Assembly (NCBI GenBank): GCA_003221635.1
Contig: QHSR01000243.1
Location: forward strand, 1-38,022
DNA from: Candidatus Rokuibacteriota bacterium
GTDB lineage: Bacteria > Methylomirabilota > Methylomirabilia > Rokubacteriales > CSP1-6
DNA: 38,022 bases
Direction: 5' to 3'
The notes under the pieces are model-generated. The model was not told the DNA's origin. It saw only the letters and a list, made by a program, of their open reading frames with translations, and searched no databases. Position numbers and translations under genes: made by a program. Of this stretch, positions 1-9,049 are shown one piece after another. Every line of letters starts with the position of its first letter. Positions within the stretch are counted from its first letter, which is position 1.

Positions 1-432
1 GCACTCGAGCCTGGCGGTGGCCGGGCCACTGACATGGCGGGAATCGTCCACGCTGCGCGGGCTGAAGGCCCTTCCGGTAACGTTTTGAGGACGGCATACG
101 TGATTACTCGAGCAGGAGGAGTGGGAGCTTGAGGTAGACGCACCCGGAGGTGACCGAGGTGACCGACTTTCTCACTTTCTAAGGGAGCAAGAATATGAAG
201 TGAAGAGCGTAGGTTTCCTAGGAGGGTCACCTCCTCGCCCACCTGCCCACCCGACCCGTTCAACGAGGTCACAGCCAGTGGGCATCTGGTATTCAAACGT
301 AGCCATTGACGGCAGCCTTCGCCCGTTTTTGGTTCCCGTCAATGCCGTGGTGGCTGGCCCGCACCAAGGTCGTGGGTGGTTCTGAGCCACGCTCGCTGCC
401 GCGCCGATGAGCGATGGACAGCGATCCTGCCC
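1..432. other. Leading region without a convincing gene
   Basis: No open frame here looks like a real protein: the frames present are short, compositionally odd and lack plausible ribosome sites. A tight hairpin lies at 220-235, where AGGAGG pairs with CCTCCT across a four-base loop. A short direct repeat of GGTGACCGA lies near 150-167. The first 88 bases are open in frame 2 and end in TGA, so they could be the tail of a gene entering from the left, but I recognise nothing in it. The density of broken pieces to the right suggests this is decayed or non-coding DNA. Confidence 0.4.
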
Positions 433-516
433 ATGCAACTCCAGGTTGGTGACCGGTTCACCGATGAGGAGGGCGAGTGGGAGGCCACACCAATCGTCCG
501 TTCAGCGGACCGATGA
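433..516 (+). pseudogene. Possible N-terminal remnant of a short conserved protein
   Basis: A 27-codon frame starts at ATG 433 and ends at TGA 514-516. It begins MQLQVGDRFTDEEGEWE, which resembles from memory the start of short (about 80-90 residue) uncharacterised proteins common in Rokubacteria-like genomes. Only the first 20 or so residues fit; the frame then drifts into unrelated residues and stops. There is no clear ribosome site. I read it as a truncated or frameshifted remnant. The family resemblance is recollection rather than a search result, so confidence is low. Confidence 0.3.
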
Positions 517-579
517 CCTCGAAGGATCGGCTAGCAGGGACATAGGCGTGCTCATCTTTGTCGTGGCCTGCACCCGTTG

Positions 580-2334
580 TCAATGAACCGTCAGGCCGGC
601 CGGGGGCGCCGGGAACGACGGGACGGCGCCACCCACCTCAAAGGCGCCAATGTCAGGAGCCGCACCAGAATACGGCCACGCGGAGTCGAGGCTATTGAAG
701 TTGTCGAGGATGAGGCCCCGATCCACACATGGACTCGCCGGGTCGAGGTGCAACGCCTTGTCAATGAACAGTGGGTTCGCGTTGATACTCTGCGCTTCTT
801 GGCCAGTGCCCGTCCGGAACGCCGCGAACGTGCTGTAGGTCGTAGAGTTGTTCCAGCTCGAGGCGTAGTTCCCCGCCGCCGTCCCACAGTTGTAATCCGT
901 CGTGACCGCGTTGGCGGGGCTGGCCTCGAACATCTGCGCCGCAACGGCCGTGGCGTTGTTGAAAATCCAGTAGGGTCCCGAACCGACCGAGGATGTCCCG
1001 CAGCTCATCGCCCAGTTTTCGTTACCGGCGACGCCGGTTCCGTCCATCGAATTATGGAACGCAAAGAGCGGACCCGATGGGCCTTTAAACCCGCATCCCC
1101 CAGCCGATCTGATGATTTTACAGGTGTTGCGAAAGTAGTAGGAGGGGCCGTAGGGGTTAGACGCCGGGCCTTTATCGGTGTACTCATTGCTCATGCAGGT
1201 ATTGCCGCCTACCGTTCCGTTCCCGTCCTGCGTGATAACATTGCCCCACGCTCGCACATTTAGATTCGACCCCTTGAACTCGATCCCGTCGTCCATGTAG
1301 CCACTAACGGTGTTCCGCGCGATATCAACATTCGTCAGCACTTGAGCGCTGTCCTGAGAGAGCGCGTCCCGTGTGCCGTTGCCGACGATCGTGTTGTCAG
1401 CAAAGACACAGGTGTTGCAGGTAAACATCTGAATGCCTGTCCCCGGCCCGTTATAGGAAGGGCTCTGCAGGCAGCCGATGAGGTTCGGATGCCCGATGAC
1501 GGTGTTATTGAGAACGTAGACGTGATTGGCACTTCCGAAGTTAGTGATCTGAATACCTGCGTCTTCCAGGTGCGTCGCGCCAGGGCCGTCGGCGCAGAGC
1601 CGTGAAAAGCCCTGAATTGTATTACCAGTGATACGTAGATCATGATTGCCATTCCCGGTCAGGATGCCGGTGAAATCCGATGGCCCGAGGATGAAGTTCT
1701 TGAGAACGGCGAAGTTGGCGTTGAGGGCGATGTTCTGCGTCGTCCCAAGGCCCGAGATGGTCGCTACGCCACCACCGTCGAGGATGATCCAAGCCCCGGC
1801 GTTGCCTGAGCGTGAGAACGTAAAGGACGCGTAGGAACCAGCAGCCCAGTTCAACGTATCACCGGGGTTCGCCGCCGCGAGCGCCGTCGCCTGCGAAGCG
1901 TTGTCGGTGATGTTGCGCGTCACGCCGCTGCCGGTCGGCGGGGTGTGGCTCAACGTCGAGACCGTGCTAAGAGCGGGTTGACCACCCGAGACACCATCGG
2001 GGTCCGTCCATGTGACCTGCACGTCGTAGGACGTGTTCGCCGTGAGCCCGACGACAGCCCCGCGTGCTTGGTTCACGTTCGGATTGGGGACTCCTGCAAT
2101 CACGACTCGGCGGTCGATGAAGGGCGTATAGGCGTTCTTGAAGGCCCCTGAGCCGGTCACGCGGTACTGGACCGCGACCGTGGCGTTGGCGTTGGCATCC
2201 CCCGTAAACTGTGCCGTCACGCTGATCGACTCGAAGGTCGCAGCGAGCGTCACTACGCCTGGCGTGATGGCGTTCTGCGCCCACGCCGGCGTGGCGAGCA
2301 GCACCACGAACGCAAGAAGAACGAGTGTTTTCAT
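580..2334 (-). CDS. Secreted right-handed parallel beta-helix protein with choice-of-anchor Q-like C-terminus
   Basis: The protein has 584 residues when started at ATG 2334. That start places a standard signal peptide (MKTLVLLAFVVLLATPAWA) at the N-terminus, with GGAG about 10 bases upstream; an upstream in-frame start would add 33 arginine-rich residues that break the signal. After the signal comes a fibronectin-III-like region of about 110 residues ending in YDVQVTWTDPDG. A long Asn/Gly/Thr-rich stretch follows (about 150-520) with spaced N-x-I/V repeats typical of parallel beta-helix (pectate-lyase-like) folds. The C-terminus has SPCVDRG and PDIGAFE, the signature of choice-of-anchor Q proteins. 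It is probably exported and carbohydrate-binding or adhesive. No polysaccharide-lyase catalytic residues can be assigned. It has no operon partners. Confidence 0.85.
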   Translation of the reverse strand: MKTLVLLAFVVLLATPAWAQNAITPGVVTLAATFESISVTAQFTGDANANATVAVQYRVTGSGAFKNAYTPFIDRRVVIAGVPNPNVNQARGAVVGLTANTSYDVQVTWTDPDGVSGGQPALSTVSTLSHTPPTGSGVTRNITDNASQATALAAANPGDTLNWAAGSYASFTFSRSGNAGAWIILDGGGVATISGLGTTQNIALNANFAVLKNFILGPSDFTGILTGNGNHDLRITGNTIQGFSRLCADGPGATHLEDAGIQITNFGSANHVYVLNNTVIGHPNLIGCLQSPSYNGPGTGIQMFTCNTCVFADNTIVGNGTRDALSQDSAQVLTNVDIARNTVSGYMDDGIEFKGSNLNVRAWGNVITQDGNGTVGGNTCMSNEYTDKGPASNPYGPSYYFRNTCKIIRSAGGCGFKGPSGPLFAFHNSMDGTGVAGNENWAMSCGTSSVGSGPYWIFNNATAVAAQMFEASPANAVTTDYNCGTAAGNYASSWNNSTTYSTFAAFRTGTGQEAQSINANPLFIDKALHLDPASPCVDRGLILDNFNSLDSAWPYSGAAPDIGAFEVGGAVPSFPAPPAGLTVH

Positions 2335-2625
2335 TGACCGACTCCAACAGGCTACGCCCTGAGGCCGCCGTCGCCTTGTACGTGCTTCGCGGCGCCGTCG
2401 CGGACTCGGGGTCGCCTGTGTTGAACGAGGCACTCACCCCAGTGGTGTTAAGACGAGGTCGATCGCCGAAATGTCGATGGGGCTCACAATTCGTTCACAA
2501 GAAGCCCTTCGGAGATGGCTCATTCGTGCCTCCCCGTGCACATGTGTGTACAGCGGACGGTCGGGCGCGACCGTACGTCGGCGGCATCCTGGCCGGGAGC
2601 GTGCCCGGCTGACGCTAGTGTTGGA
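2335..2625. other. Upstream region of the beta-helix gene
   Basis: This 291-base gap separates two minus-strand genes and should contain the promoter and leader of the beta-helix gene. I could not place a convincing -35/-10 pair. A perfect inverted repeat is present, ACGGTCG (2557-2563) pairing with CGACCGT (2568-2574) across GGCG. It could be an operator or a weak terminator-like hairpin for the upstream gene, which ends at 2626. There is no T-tract after it. Confidence 0.35.
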
Positions 2626-2937
2626 TCAGTGGTAGGTCGGGGAGTCTACGGGAGGAGCACGAGGAGAGGCGGCGGGGCGACGCGGCGCTCGGTAGGCTTC
2701 TTGTTTCGGCATCTCGACGCGCGCGATAGGCACCCATAGCGGGAGCTCGGCATCGACGAGTGGCGCTTCCTCGACGGCGGACGCGGTAGCGATGGTGACG
2801 ACAGCGTCGTCAAAATCGCCATCATCCCAGTAGCCCGCGATCCAGGCAGGGTCGGGCGGATCGGCGAACGCGAGCGTCGGGAGGCCGACGAGCAGAGCCC
2901 CGATGAGCAACGCGAAGACGCGACGCGCGAGCAGCAC
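2626..2937 (-). CDS. Small secreted protein of unknown function
   Basis: From GTG 2937 the protein has about 103 residues: a positively charged start, a hydrophobic core (FALLIGALLVGLPTLAFA) and a signal-peptidase-like cleavage site before DPPDPAWIAGYWDDGDFDD. The mature part is acidic at first, then proline/arginine-rich at the end. An ATG at 3003 in the same frame would add 22 residues ahead of the signal and has a GGAG five bases upstream, so the start is uncertain. I prefer 2937 because it gives a normal signal-peptide n-region. From memory the acidic GYWDD motif recurs in small secreted proteins of related metagenomes, but no function is known to me. It is probably exported to periplasm or surface. 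Confidence 0.55.
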   Translation of the reverse strand: MLLARRVFALLIGALLVGLPTLAFADPPDPAWIAGYWDDGDFDDAVVTIATASAVEEAPLVDAELPLWVPIARVEMPKQEAYRAPRRPAASPRAPPVDSPTYH

Positions 2938-3003
2938 AATACATGGTCGCCCGTCTTCCTCGTCAGAGTCAAGAACGACATTCGAGGAAGAACGACATTC
3001 CAA

Positions 3004-3422
3004 TGCTCCACCCGCGCGACATAGGCAGCGGTTCGGTAAGCCCCGTCGCCAAAGGTAAGTTCACGACCCTTTCAAGGCCGAGATCGCTTGGCTCGAGAAA
3101 TTCGGGTCGCACGATCGTAGGTGGCACCGGAAGATGGCGCCTGCTACCTAAGTCCGCGCCACCGTTGGCTGTGGGCTCGCCCCTCTCAAGGCTCCGGCCG
3201 TCGCCGTTCGTCTCGCCTCGCGCGTGCCGGCGCCTCCTGGCGCGCGCCTCGCTGGGCGACATCCCTCTCTCCGCCTGACCGTTCTCCGCGCCGATCCGTC
3301 ACACCGATCGTAGGGAGAAATCTCTGATCGGGGGTCTGTCGTCTGGATACGGAGGACCTTCACGAAGATCGCCATGGGGGCATCCGTAGGCGCCGCTTTG
3401 CGATCGGGCACAGGAGGGTTCC
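3004..3422. other. Intergenic region upstream of the truncated regulator
   Basis: About 420 bases hold no convincing gene. The short frames on both strands are arginine/proline/serine-rich and look like high-GC noise. The only clear signal is an AGGAGGG ribosome site (3412-3418) a few bases before the GTG at 3423. I found no strong promoter pair. Confidence 0.4.
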
Positions 3423-4010
<588 letters not shown>

Positions 4011-4022
4011 AGGAGAATCGCG

Positions 4023-5275
4023 GTGCGCATCGTCGGCCTCACCTGTCTCGTGTTCGTCACGGCCCTCTTGGCTAATGTCGCGGGGGCGCAGGAACGCCTG
4101 ACGCAGCTGACCCTCGCCGAGGCGATTCGCATGGCGCTCGAGCGCAACGCCACGCTGCAGGCCAAGCAGCTCGAGCTTCAATCGACCCACGCGAACGAGA
4201 TTACGGCGGCGCTGAGGCCCAATCCAACGGCGACATACCTCGCTGAACAGTTCGGCGCACCAGGATCACCGCAATACACCATCTCCTTGGGCCAGACCAT
4301 CGAAACCGGCGGCAAACGCGGACGACGAATCGAGAGTGCTCGCGCCGCCACCCGGGTCACCAGTTACGAACTCGAGGATGTCCGGCGCCAGGTCATCTTT
4401 CAGATCAAGAAGGCCTTCAGCGATGCGTTGATAGCACAAGCGAGCGAGGCACTTGCCACGGCAAACCTGGCGACGCTGGACGAGTTAGAGCGCATCCAGC
4501 GGTTCCGGGCTGAGCGCGGCGACATCTCCAAGCTCGAACTCACTCGGATCCAGCTTCAGCGATTCGCCTTCGAGCGCGACGCTGCGGACGCCGCCCAGGC
4601 GATCCAGGCGGCAAAATCGTGCTGCGCAGCGTCATCGGGGCCGAAATGTTCACCGAGGCCTTCAGCATTGTGGGCGAGCTCACCTTTCGCGACGTTCCCA
4701 TCAAGCGAGAAGATCTCTACCGACTGGCCGTGATGAACCGCCCAGACCTCCGCGCGGCCCAGGCGGCGTTCGAGAAGGCGAGGGCGGACGTGAATCTGGC
4801 TCGCGCGAACGCATGGTAGGATGTCACACCTCAGCTCGAATACCAGCGGATTCAAAATGACAACACGATCGGATTCGGGATCAGTATGCCGATTCGAATC
4901 TTCGATCGGAATCAAGGAGAGATCGCGCGGACAAAGGCCGAAGTCCAGCGCGTGAGTGCGGTGAGCCGAGTGGTTGGGCTTCAAGCTCTCGCCGAGGTTG
5001 ACACGGCCTTGTCGACCGCGATGACGGAGCGGGAAAAGGTTCGTCGGCTCCGAGAGGTCTATCTTCCAAAGGCTAGGCAAGCCAGAGACACTGTTGAATT
5101 CGCTTACCGCCAAGGCGGCCTGAGTGTCCTCGATTTCCTTGAGGCGCAACGTTCGTATCGTAAAACGGCCCTCGCAGAGATTCAAGCATTAGGAAACTTC
5201 GAAAGCGCTCTGAACCAGCTCGAGTCCGCGGTCGGGGGATCTCTCGAGGGGCAGCAGTCCCGCCCTCTGCGTTGA
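4023..5275 (+). pseudogene. TolC-family outer-membrane efflux protein, broken by frameshift and stop
   Basis: The original gene starts at GTG 4023 after AAGGAG and encodes a signal peptide ending ANVAGAQ, then LTLAEAIRMALERNATLQ and AALRPNP, hallmarks of TolC/CzcC-type outer-membrane efflux proteins. The first frame holds until about 4615, where a run of four A needs one more base to continue as IVLRSVIGAEMF in frame 2. Frame 2 then carries the second half, including VMNRPDLRAAQAAFEKARAD, an in-frame TAG at 4817-4819, and the tail with VDTALSTAMTEREKVRRLRE and FAYRQGGLSVLDFLEAQRSY, ending at 5275. Total length, about 417 codons, is normal for the family. Two independent lesions point to a pseudogene, though assembly errors remain possible for the homopolymer. 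No membrane-fusion or RND pump genes remain nearby. Confidence 0.85.
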
Positions 5276-5490
5276 GACTGTGACCGAGTCGGTTGGTATC
5301 CCTCTCTCGGAACTGGACGAGCTGCACTTCACGGTCGTACTCCAGGGCTTGGTTGAGGGTCTGCGTCTGGAGCTCGAGCGTCATTAGGTCAGGTGAGGAC
5401 CCGTCCTCTCAAGGCTCTGACGCTTGACCGAGGCGCGGGCCGGGCGCACTATCGCCCCGGTGGTGCCGGCTCGGCCATCGTCGGTGACTC
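5276..5490. other. Gap before the CoA-transferase, with a weak small ORF
   Basis: A 35-codon plus-strand frame runs from GTG 5280 to TAG 5387 and reads as an amphipathic helix rich in Leu and Glu (ending GLVEGLRLELERH). It has no ribosome site and directly follows the broken TolC gene, so I give it little weight. TTGACC (5424-5429) and CACTAT (5447-5452), 17 bases apart, could be a promoter for the CoA-transferase starting at 5491. The -10 match is poor. Confidence 0.25.
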
Positions 5491-6696
5491 ATGGATCAAG
5501 CGCTCAGCGACGTCACGGTGCTCGACCTCGGGCAGGTCATCGCCATGCCCTTCTGCACCATGCTGCTCGCCGACCTGGGCGCCCGCGTGATCAAGGTCGA
5601 GTCGCGGGAGCGCGGGCGAGAGCGCGTGTCGCTGGGGGTGAAGCGCAAGCGCCACGGCGTCGAGGAGCGGGTGCCGGCCGCGCAGTATCGAGAGCGTAAC
5701 AAGCTCGGCATCACGCTCGAGCTCAAGACGCCAACGGGGATCGAGCTCTTCAAGCAGCTGGTCCGCCATGCGGACGTGGTGACCGAGAACTTCAGCGTGG
5801 GCACGATGGAGCGCCTGGGGCTCGGGTACGAGGACCTGAGAAGCGTGAAGCCCGACATCATCTACGCCTCGATCACCGCGTTCGGCCAGCATGGTCCGTA
5901 CGCGACCCAGCGGGGCTACGACATCCTGGCGCAGGCGATCAGCGGGTACATGAGCATCACCGGCTCTCCGGACCAGCCGCCCACGCGGTCGGGCCAGTCG
6001 ATCTCGGACTACTATGCCGGCATGCTCTGCGCCTTCAGCATCGTGTCCGCCCTGCACTACCGCCAGCGCACCGGCACGGGGCAGCGCATCGACCTGGCGC
6101 TGCTCGACAGCCTGCTGGTCGCGCTCGATAACCTCGGCGAGCGCTACACCGTCGGCGGCGAAATTCTCACCCGGGCGGGTAACGTCTCGTTCAGCGGGTC
6201 GAGCTCGGGCGTCTATCCGACGAGCGACGGCCACGTGGCGATCGCCGCCGGGGCGAGCGACGCGGTGTGGCGCCGGTTCTGCGAGATCATCGGCCGCGTC
6301 GACCTCACGCGCGATCCCGGATTCGCCACCGCGGCGGCTCGGCGCGATCGCCGGGACCAGATCGCTGCCCTCATCCAGGGCTGGACGAGTCAGCGTCCCA
6401 AGGCGGAGGTGGTCCGCACGCTGGCGACTGGCGGCGTCCCTGCGGCGCCGGTCAACAACGTGGCCGAGATGGTCGCCGACCCTCAGGTGCGGGCTCGCGA
6501 GATGTTCCTGGAGCTCGACCATCCCACCTACGGACCCCTGAAGACGACCGGGACGCCCCTCAAGCTCTCCGAGACGCCGGGCCGTGTCCGCTGGCTGGCT
6601 CCCCAGCCCGGCGAGCACAACGAGGAAGTCTTCGTCGGCCTCCTCGGTCACTCCCGGGACGATCTCGCGCGGTGGCGCGCCGAAGGGGTCATCTAG
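5491..6696 (+). CDS. CaiB/BaiF family (class III) CoA-transferase
   Basis: The protein has 401 residues, the usual length for family III CoA-transferases, which move CoA between carboxylic acids through a mixed anhydride on an aspartate. The N-terminus VTVLDLGQVIAMPFCTMLLA matches the CoA-binding Rossmann-like domain. GVKRKRHG and RNKLGITLELKT fit the family, and D173 in SISDYYAGM is at the position of the catalytic aspartate (Asp169 in formyl-CoA transferase). The tail around HPTYGPL and LSETPGRVRWLAPQPGEHN is typical. Substrate acids cannot be deduced. It is a single plus-strand gene, convergent with the cupin 5 bases downstream, with no acyl-CoA dehydrogenase next to it. Confidence 0.92.
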   Translation: MDQALSDVTVLDLGQVIAMPFCTMLLADLGARVIKVESRERGRERVSLGVKRKRHGVEERVPAAQYRERNKLGITLELKTPTGIELFKQLVRHADVVTENFSVGTMERLGLGYEDLRSVKPDIIYASITAFGQHGPYATQRGYDILAQAISGYMSITGSPDQPPTRSGQSISDYYAGMLCAFSIVSALHYRQRTGTGQRIDLALLDSLLVALDNLGERYTVGGEILTRAGNVSFSGSSSGVYPTSDGHVAIAAGASDAVWRRFCEIIGRVDLTRDPGFATAAARRDRRDQIAALIQGWTSQRPKAEVVRTLATGGVPAAPVNNVAEMVADPQVRAREMFLELDHPTYGPLKTTGTPLKLSETPGRVRWLAPQPGEHNEEVFVGLLGHSRDDLARWRAEGVI

Positions 6697-6701
6697 CGCG
6701 G

Positions 6702-7052
6702 TCAGCGGAGGGGCACGAAGATCGAGACGCGAGGCTCGGGGCCGACTTCGCGCGTCACGTGACCCTGGCCGGTGAGGTCCTCCGCGATGAGGATGTCGCC
6801 CGGGCCGAGGCGGCGTACCGTGCCATCGCCGATCTCGATGTCCACCGCGCCGGAGAGCGTGAACACGGCGGCGCGCCCGGGCGCGTGGTGCCAGGGGTTG
6901 GATCGGCTCGCGTCGAAGCGGCGGATGACGATGCCGCTGCCCGGAATCAGCTCCGCGCTCTCCGACTTGTCGCCGCGCGGCTCGAAACGCGGGACGACGT
7001 CCTCGAAGTGCGACTTGCCGTCGGGGCCCGTGTGGATGCGGATGATGGCCAT
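6702..7052 (-). CDS. Cupin-domain protein
   Basis: Starting at ATG 7052 after GGAGATCAC, the protein has 116 residues. It is a single-domain cupin: motif 1 covers NPWHHAPGRAAVFTLSG (H55, H56) through DIEIGDG, and motif 2 covers LGPGDILIAEDLTGQGH (H98). The paired histidines suggest a metal-binding site, but the usual motif-1 glutamate is not obvious. Small cupins of this kind are isomerases, dioxygenases or binding proteins, so the reaction is unknown. The downstream end of the LLM gene at 7094 is 41 bases upstream on the same strand, so the two are probably co-transcribed. Confidence 0.85.
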   Translation of the reverse strand: MAIIRIHTGPDGKSHFEDVVPRFEPRGDKSESAELIPGSGIVIRRFDASRSNPWHHAPGRAAVFTLSGAVDIEIGDGTVRRLGPGDILIAEDLTGQGHVTREVGPEPRVSIFVPLR

Positions 7053-7093
7053 GTGATCTCCGAGTCGGAATGCGGGTTGAGGGCGTGATCTCG

Positions 7094-7930
7094 TCACCGG
7101 GAGCTCACGGCCAGCTCGTGGAGCTCCTGAAGATGCGCCGCATCATGGTTCCGGGCGACGAGGACGATGTCGTCGAAGCCGAGCTCACGCAGGCGATGCA
7201 GCCGCGCGCGAGCGTTGTCCCGGGGGCATTTGAGATCGCACGGATCGTCGGGCCCGTCCGGGCTCGGCCGGTCGCTCGCCAGATGCACGACCACGTTGGT
7301 GACGACGGCACGCCGACCGCCCAGGTCGCGGAACCGCACGACACCCTCGCGCAGCAGTCGCCAGCTGCTCCGGGCGCCGGACCCCACCCAGCCGTCGAAC
7401 TCGCGGGCCGCCCGCTCGATCCACCGCGAGCCCGCCCACGAGCCGATCAGCACGGGTGGGCCGCCGAGGGCCGCGGGCCAGACGGGCTCCAGCGAGGCTC
7501 GGTCCACTCGCTCGCCCGCCCAGAGCCGCCGCATGATCGAAAGCGACTCGTCGAGCCGACGGAAGCGCGAGGCGAAGTCGAGGCCGAGCGCCTCGAAATC
7601 CGCGGTGGTCGATCCGGCTCCCACGCCGAGCCGCAGCCGCCCGCCGGACACCAGATGCGTGGTCAGCACGCGCTGGGCAAGCTCCACCGGATTTCGCAAC
7701 GGGACCTGCAGGACTCCCGTCCCCAGCTCGACGTGGCGGGTCACGGTAGCCGCGACGGACAGCGCGGTGAGCGGGTCCGCCAGAAGGAAGCCGCGGCCGA
7801 TGGCATCGAATGCCCAGATGCTTTCGAAGCCGGCCGCTTCGATCCGCCGGGCGGCGCCCGCAAGACTCTCGGCCTCCAGCGCGGGCCCACTTCGCCCCCC
7901 GGAGGGCAGGATGATCCCGAAACGCGTCAC
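7094..7930 (-). CDS. Luciferase-like (LLM) flavin/F420-dependent oxidoreductase
   Basis: The protein has 278 residues from GTG 7930. It shows the bacterial-luciferase-like TIM barrel: MTRFGIILPSGG at strand 1, AAGFESIWAFDAI, TRHVELGTGVLQVPLRNPV, then GGRLRLGVGAGS before ADFEALG. Such enzymes use FMNH2 with oxygen or F420H2 to oxidise or reduce small substrates. It is slightly short because the C-terminal end is trimmed compared with 300-340 residue relatives. It lies divergent to a second LLM gene at 8041 with 110 bases between, and upstream of the cupin gene. Cofactor choice between FMN and F420 cannot be settled from these motifs. Confidence 0.87.
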   Translation of the reverse strand: MTRFGIILPSGGRSGPALEAESLAGAARRIEAAGFESIWAFDAIGRGFLLADPLTALSVAATVTRHVELGTGVLQVPLRNPVELAQRVLTTHLVSGGRLRLGVGAGSTTADFEALGLDFASRFRRLDESLSIMRRLWAGERVDRASLEPVWPAALGGPPVLIGSWAGSRWIERAAREFDGWVGSGARSSWRLLREGVVRFRDLGGRRAVVTNVVVHLASDRPSPDGPDDPCDLKCPRDNARARLHRLRELGFDDIVLVARNHDAAHLQELHELAVSSR

Positions 7931-8040
7931 GGTTCTCTCGAGGCTCCGAGGGCAAGATATGCCAAAGCCGCGGGAAAGACGAGCCCAGTTGCGATAGTAT
8001 GGCTGTCCACTGGGAGATCGAACCCGAATAGGAGAACGAT

Positions 8041-8976
8041 ATGCGCTTCGGTCTGTTCACGAGCATGGGCGGCCAGACTTGGTCGGGCGTGCTGGATCTC
8101 TGGCGGCACCTCGAGGCGACCGGGTGGGACATCGCCTGCGTCACCGACCACTTCTTGCCGAACACGAAGGAGCGCGAGGGCGCCATGCTCGAGTCGTGGA
8201 GCACCCTCAGTGCGCTGGCGGCCCTGGTGCCACGCCTCCGCGTCGGCACCATCGTGCTGGGTAACACGTATCGCCATCCGGCGGTGGTGGCGAAGATGGC
8301 CGCGCAGGTCGACATCATTTCCGGCGGCCGCCTCCTGCTGGGCCTCGGCGCGGGCTGGCAGCAGAACGAGCACGAGGCCTACGGCATCCCCTTCTACACG
8401 CTGCGCGAGCGGCTCGAGCGCCTGGACGAGGCCTGTCAGGTGATCCGGTCGCTGTGGACCGAGCGGCGCGCCACCTTCGAGGGGCGCTACTACCAGCTCT
8501 CCGACGCCCCGCTCGATCCCAAGCCCGTCCAGACGCCGCACCCCGAGCTGATGATCGGCGGCGGGGGCGAGCGCGTCACCTTGCGTATCGTCGCCAAGCA
8601 CGCGGATCACTGGAACGTCTGGGGCGGTCCGAGCGTCGCGACGCGAAAAGGAAAGATCCTCGACGAGCACTGCGCCGCGGTCGGTCGCGACTCGAAGACC
8701 GTCAAGCGCTCGGTCAACATGGCGCTGCTCATCACCGACAGAAAGGACGAGATCGAGCGGCTCGCCGACACCATCGCCAAGCGCATGGGCCGCCACGCCG
8801 CCGACGCCCGTGACACCTGCCTGGCCGGTACGCCGGACCAGATCCGCGACCAGCTCGATCAGCTCCGAGCCGCTCGGGTCGACACGGTCTTCGTTCCGAG
8901 CATGTTCCGTCCGCTGGACGAGCTGCGTCGCGACCTCGATCGGTTCAGCGCCGAGATCGCGCCCGCGTTCCGGTAG
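8041..8976 (+). CDS. LLM-class flavin/F420-dependent oxidoreductase
   Basis: The protein has 311 residues, with ATG preceded by AGGAGA. Family motifs are MRFGLFTSMGGQTW, GWDIACVTDHFLP, PRLRVGTIVLGNTYRHPAVVAKMAAQ, SGGRLLLGLGAGWQQNEHEAYGIPF and MIGGGGERVTLRIVAKHADHWN. These are the hallmarks of F420-binding members, sometimes grouped with TIGR03560-like proteins, although flavin use cannot be excluded. It is probably co-transcribed with the phosphotriesterase-family gene that begins 73 bases downstream. It shares this with other LLM genes in the window but is not a close tandem duplicate of them. Confidence 0.9.
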   Translation: MRFGLFTSMGGQTWSGVLDLWRHLEATGWDIACVTDHFLPNTKEREGAMLESWSTLSALAALVPRLRVGTIVLGNTYRHPAVVAKMAAQVDIISGGRLLLGLGAGWQQNEHEAYGIPFYTLRERLERLDEACQVIRSLWTERRATFEGRYYQLSDAPLDPKPVQTPHPELMIGGGGERVTLRIVAKHADHWNVWGGPSVATRKGKILDEHCAAVGRDSKTVKRSVNMALLITDRKDEIERLADTIAKRMGRHAADARDTCLAGTPDQIRDQLDQLRAARVDTVFVPSMFRPLDELRRDLDRFSAEIAPAFR

Positions 8977-9049
8977 GCGCCTGGCCAAATCCTCGTGGCC
9001 CGGCTCTCGACGGGGCCGCACTGACGGACTCAACCGAGGAGAACCGCGC

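Noticed and set aside
2-88. Tail of a gene entering from the left
   Set aside because: A 28-residue frame ending at TGA is plausible in length only; it has no recognisable motif.
2335-2420. Possible c-di-GMP riboswitch in the leader of the beta-helix gene
   Set aside because: A few GCGAAGC- and GTAGCC-like bits resemble GEMM motifs, but the conserved GCAAA/tetraloop arrangement and paired stems are not present.
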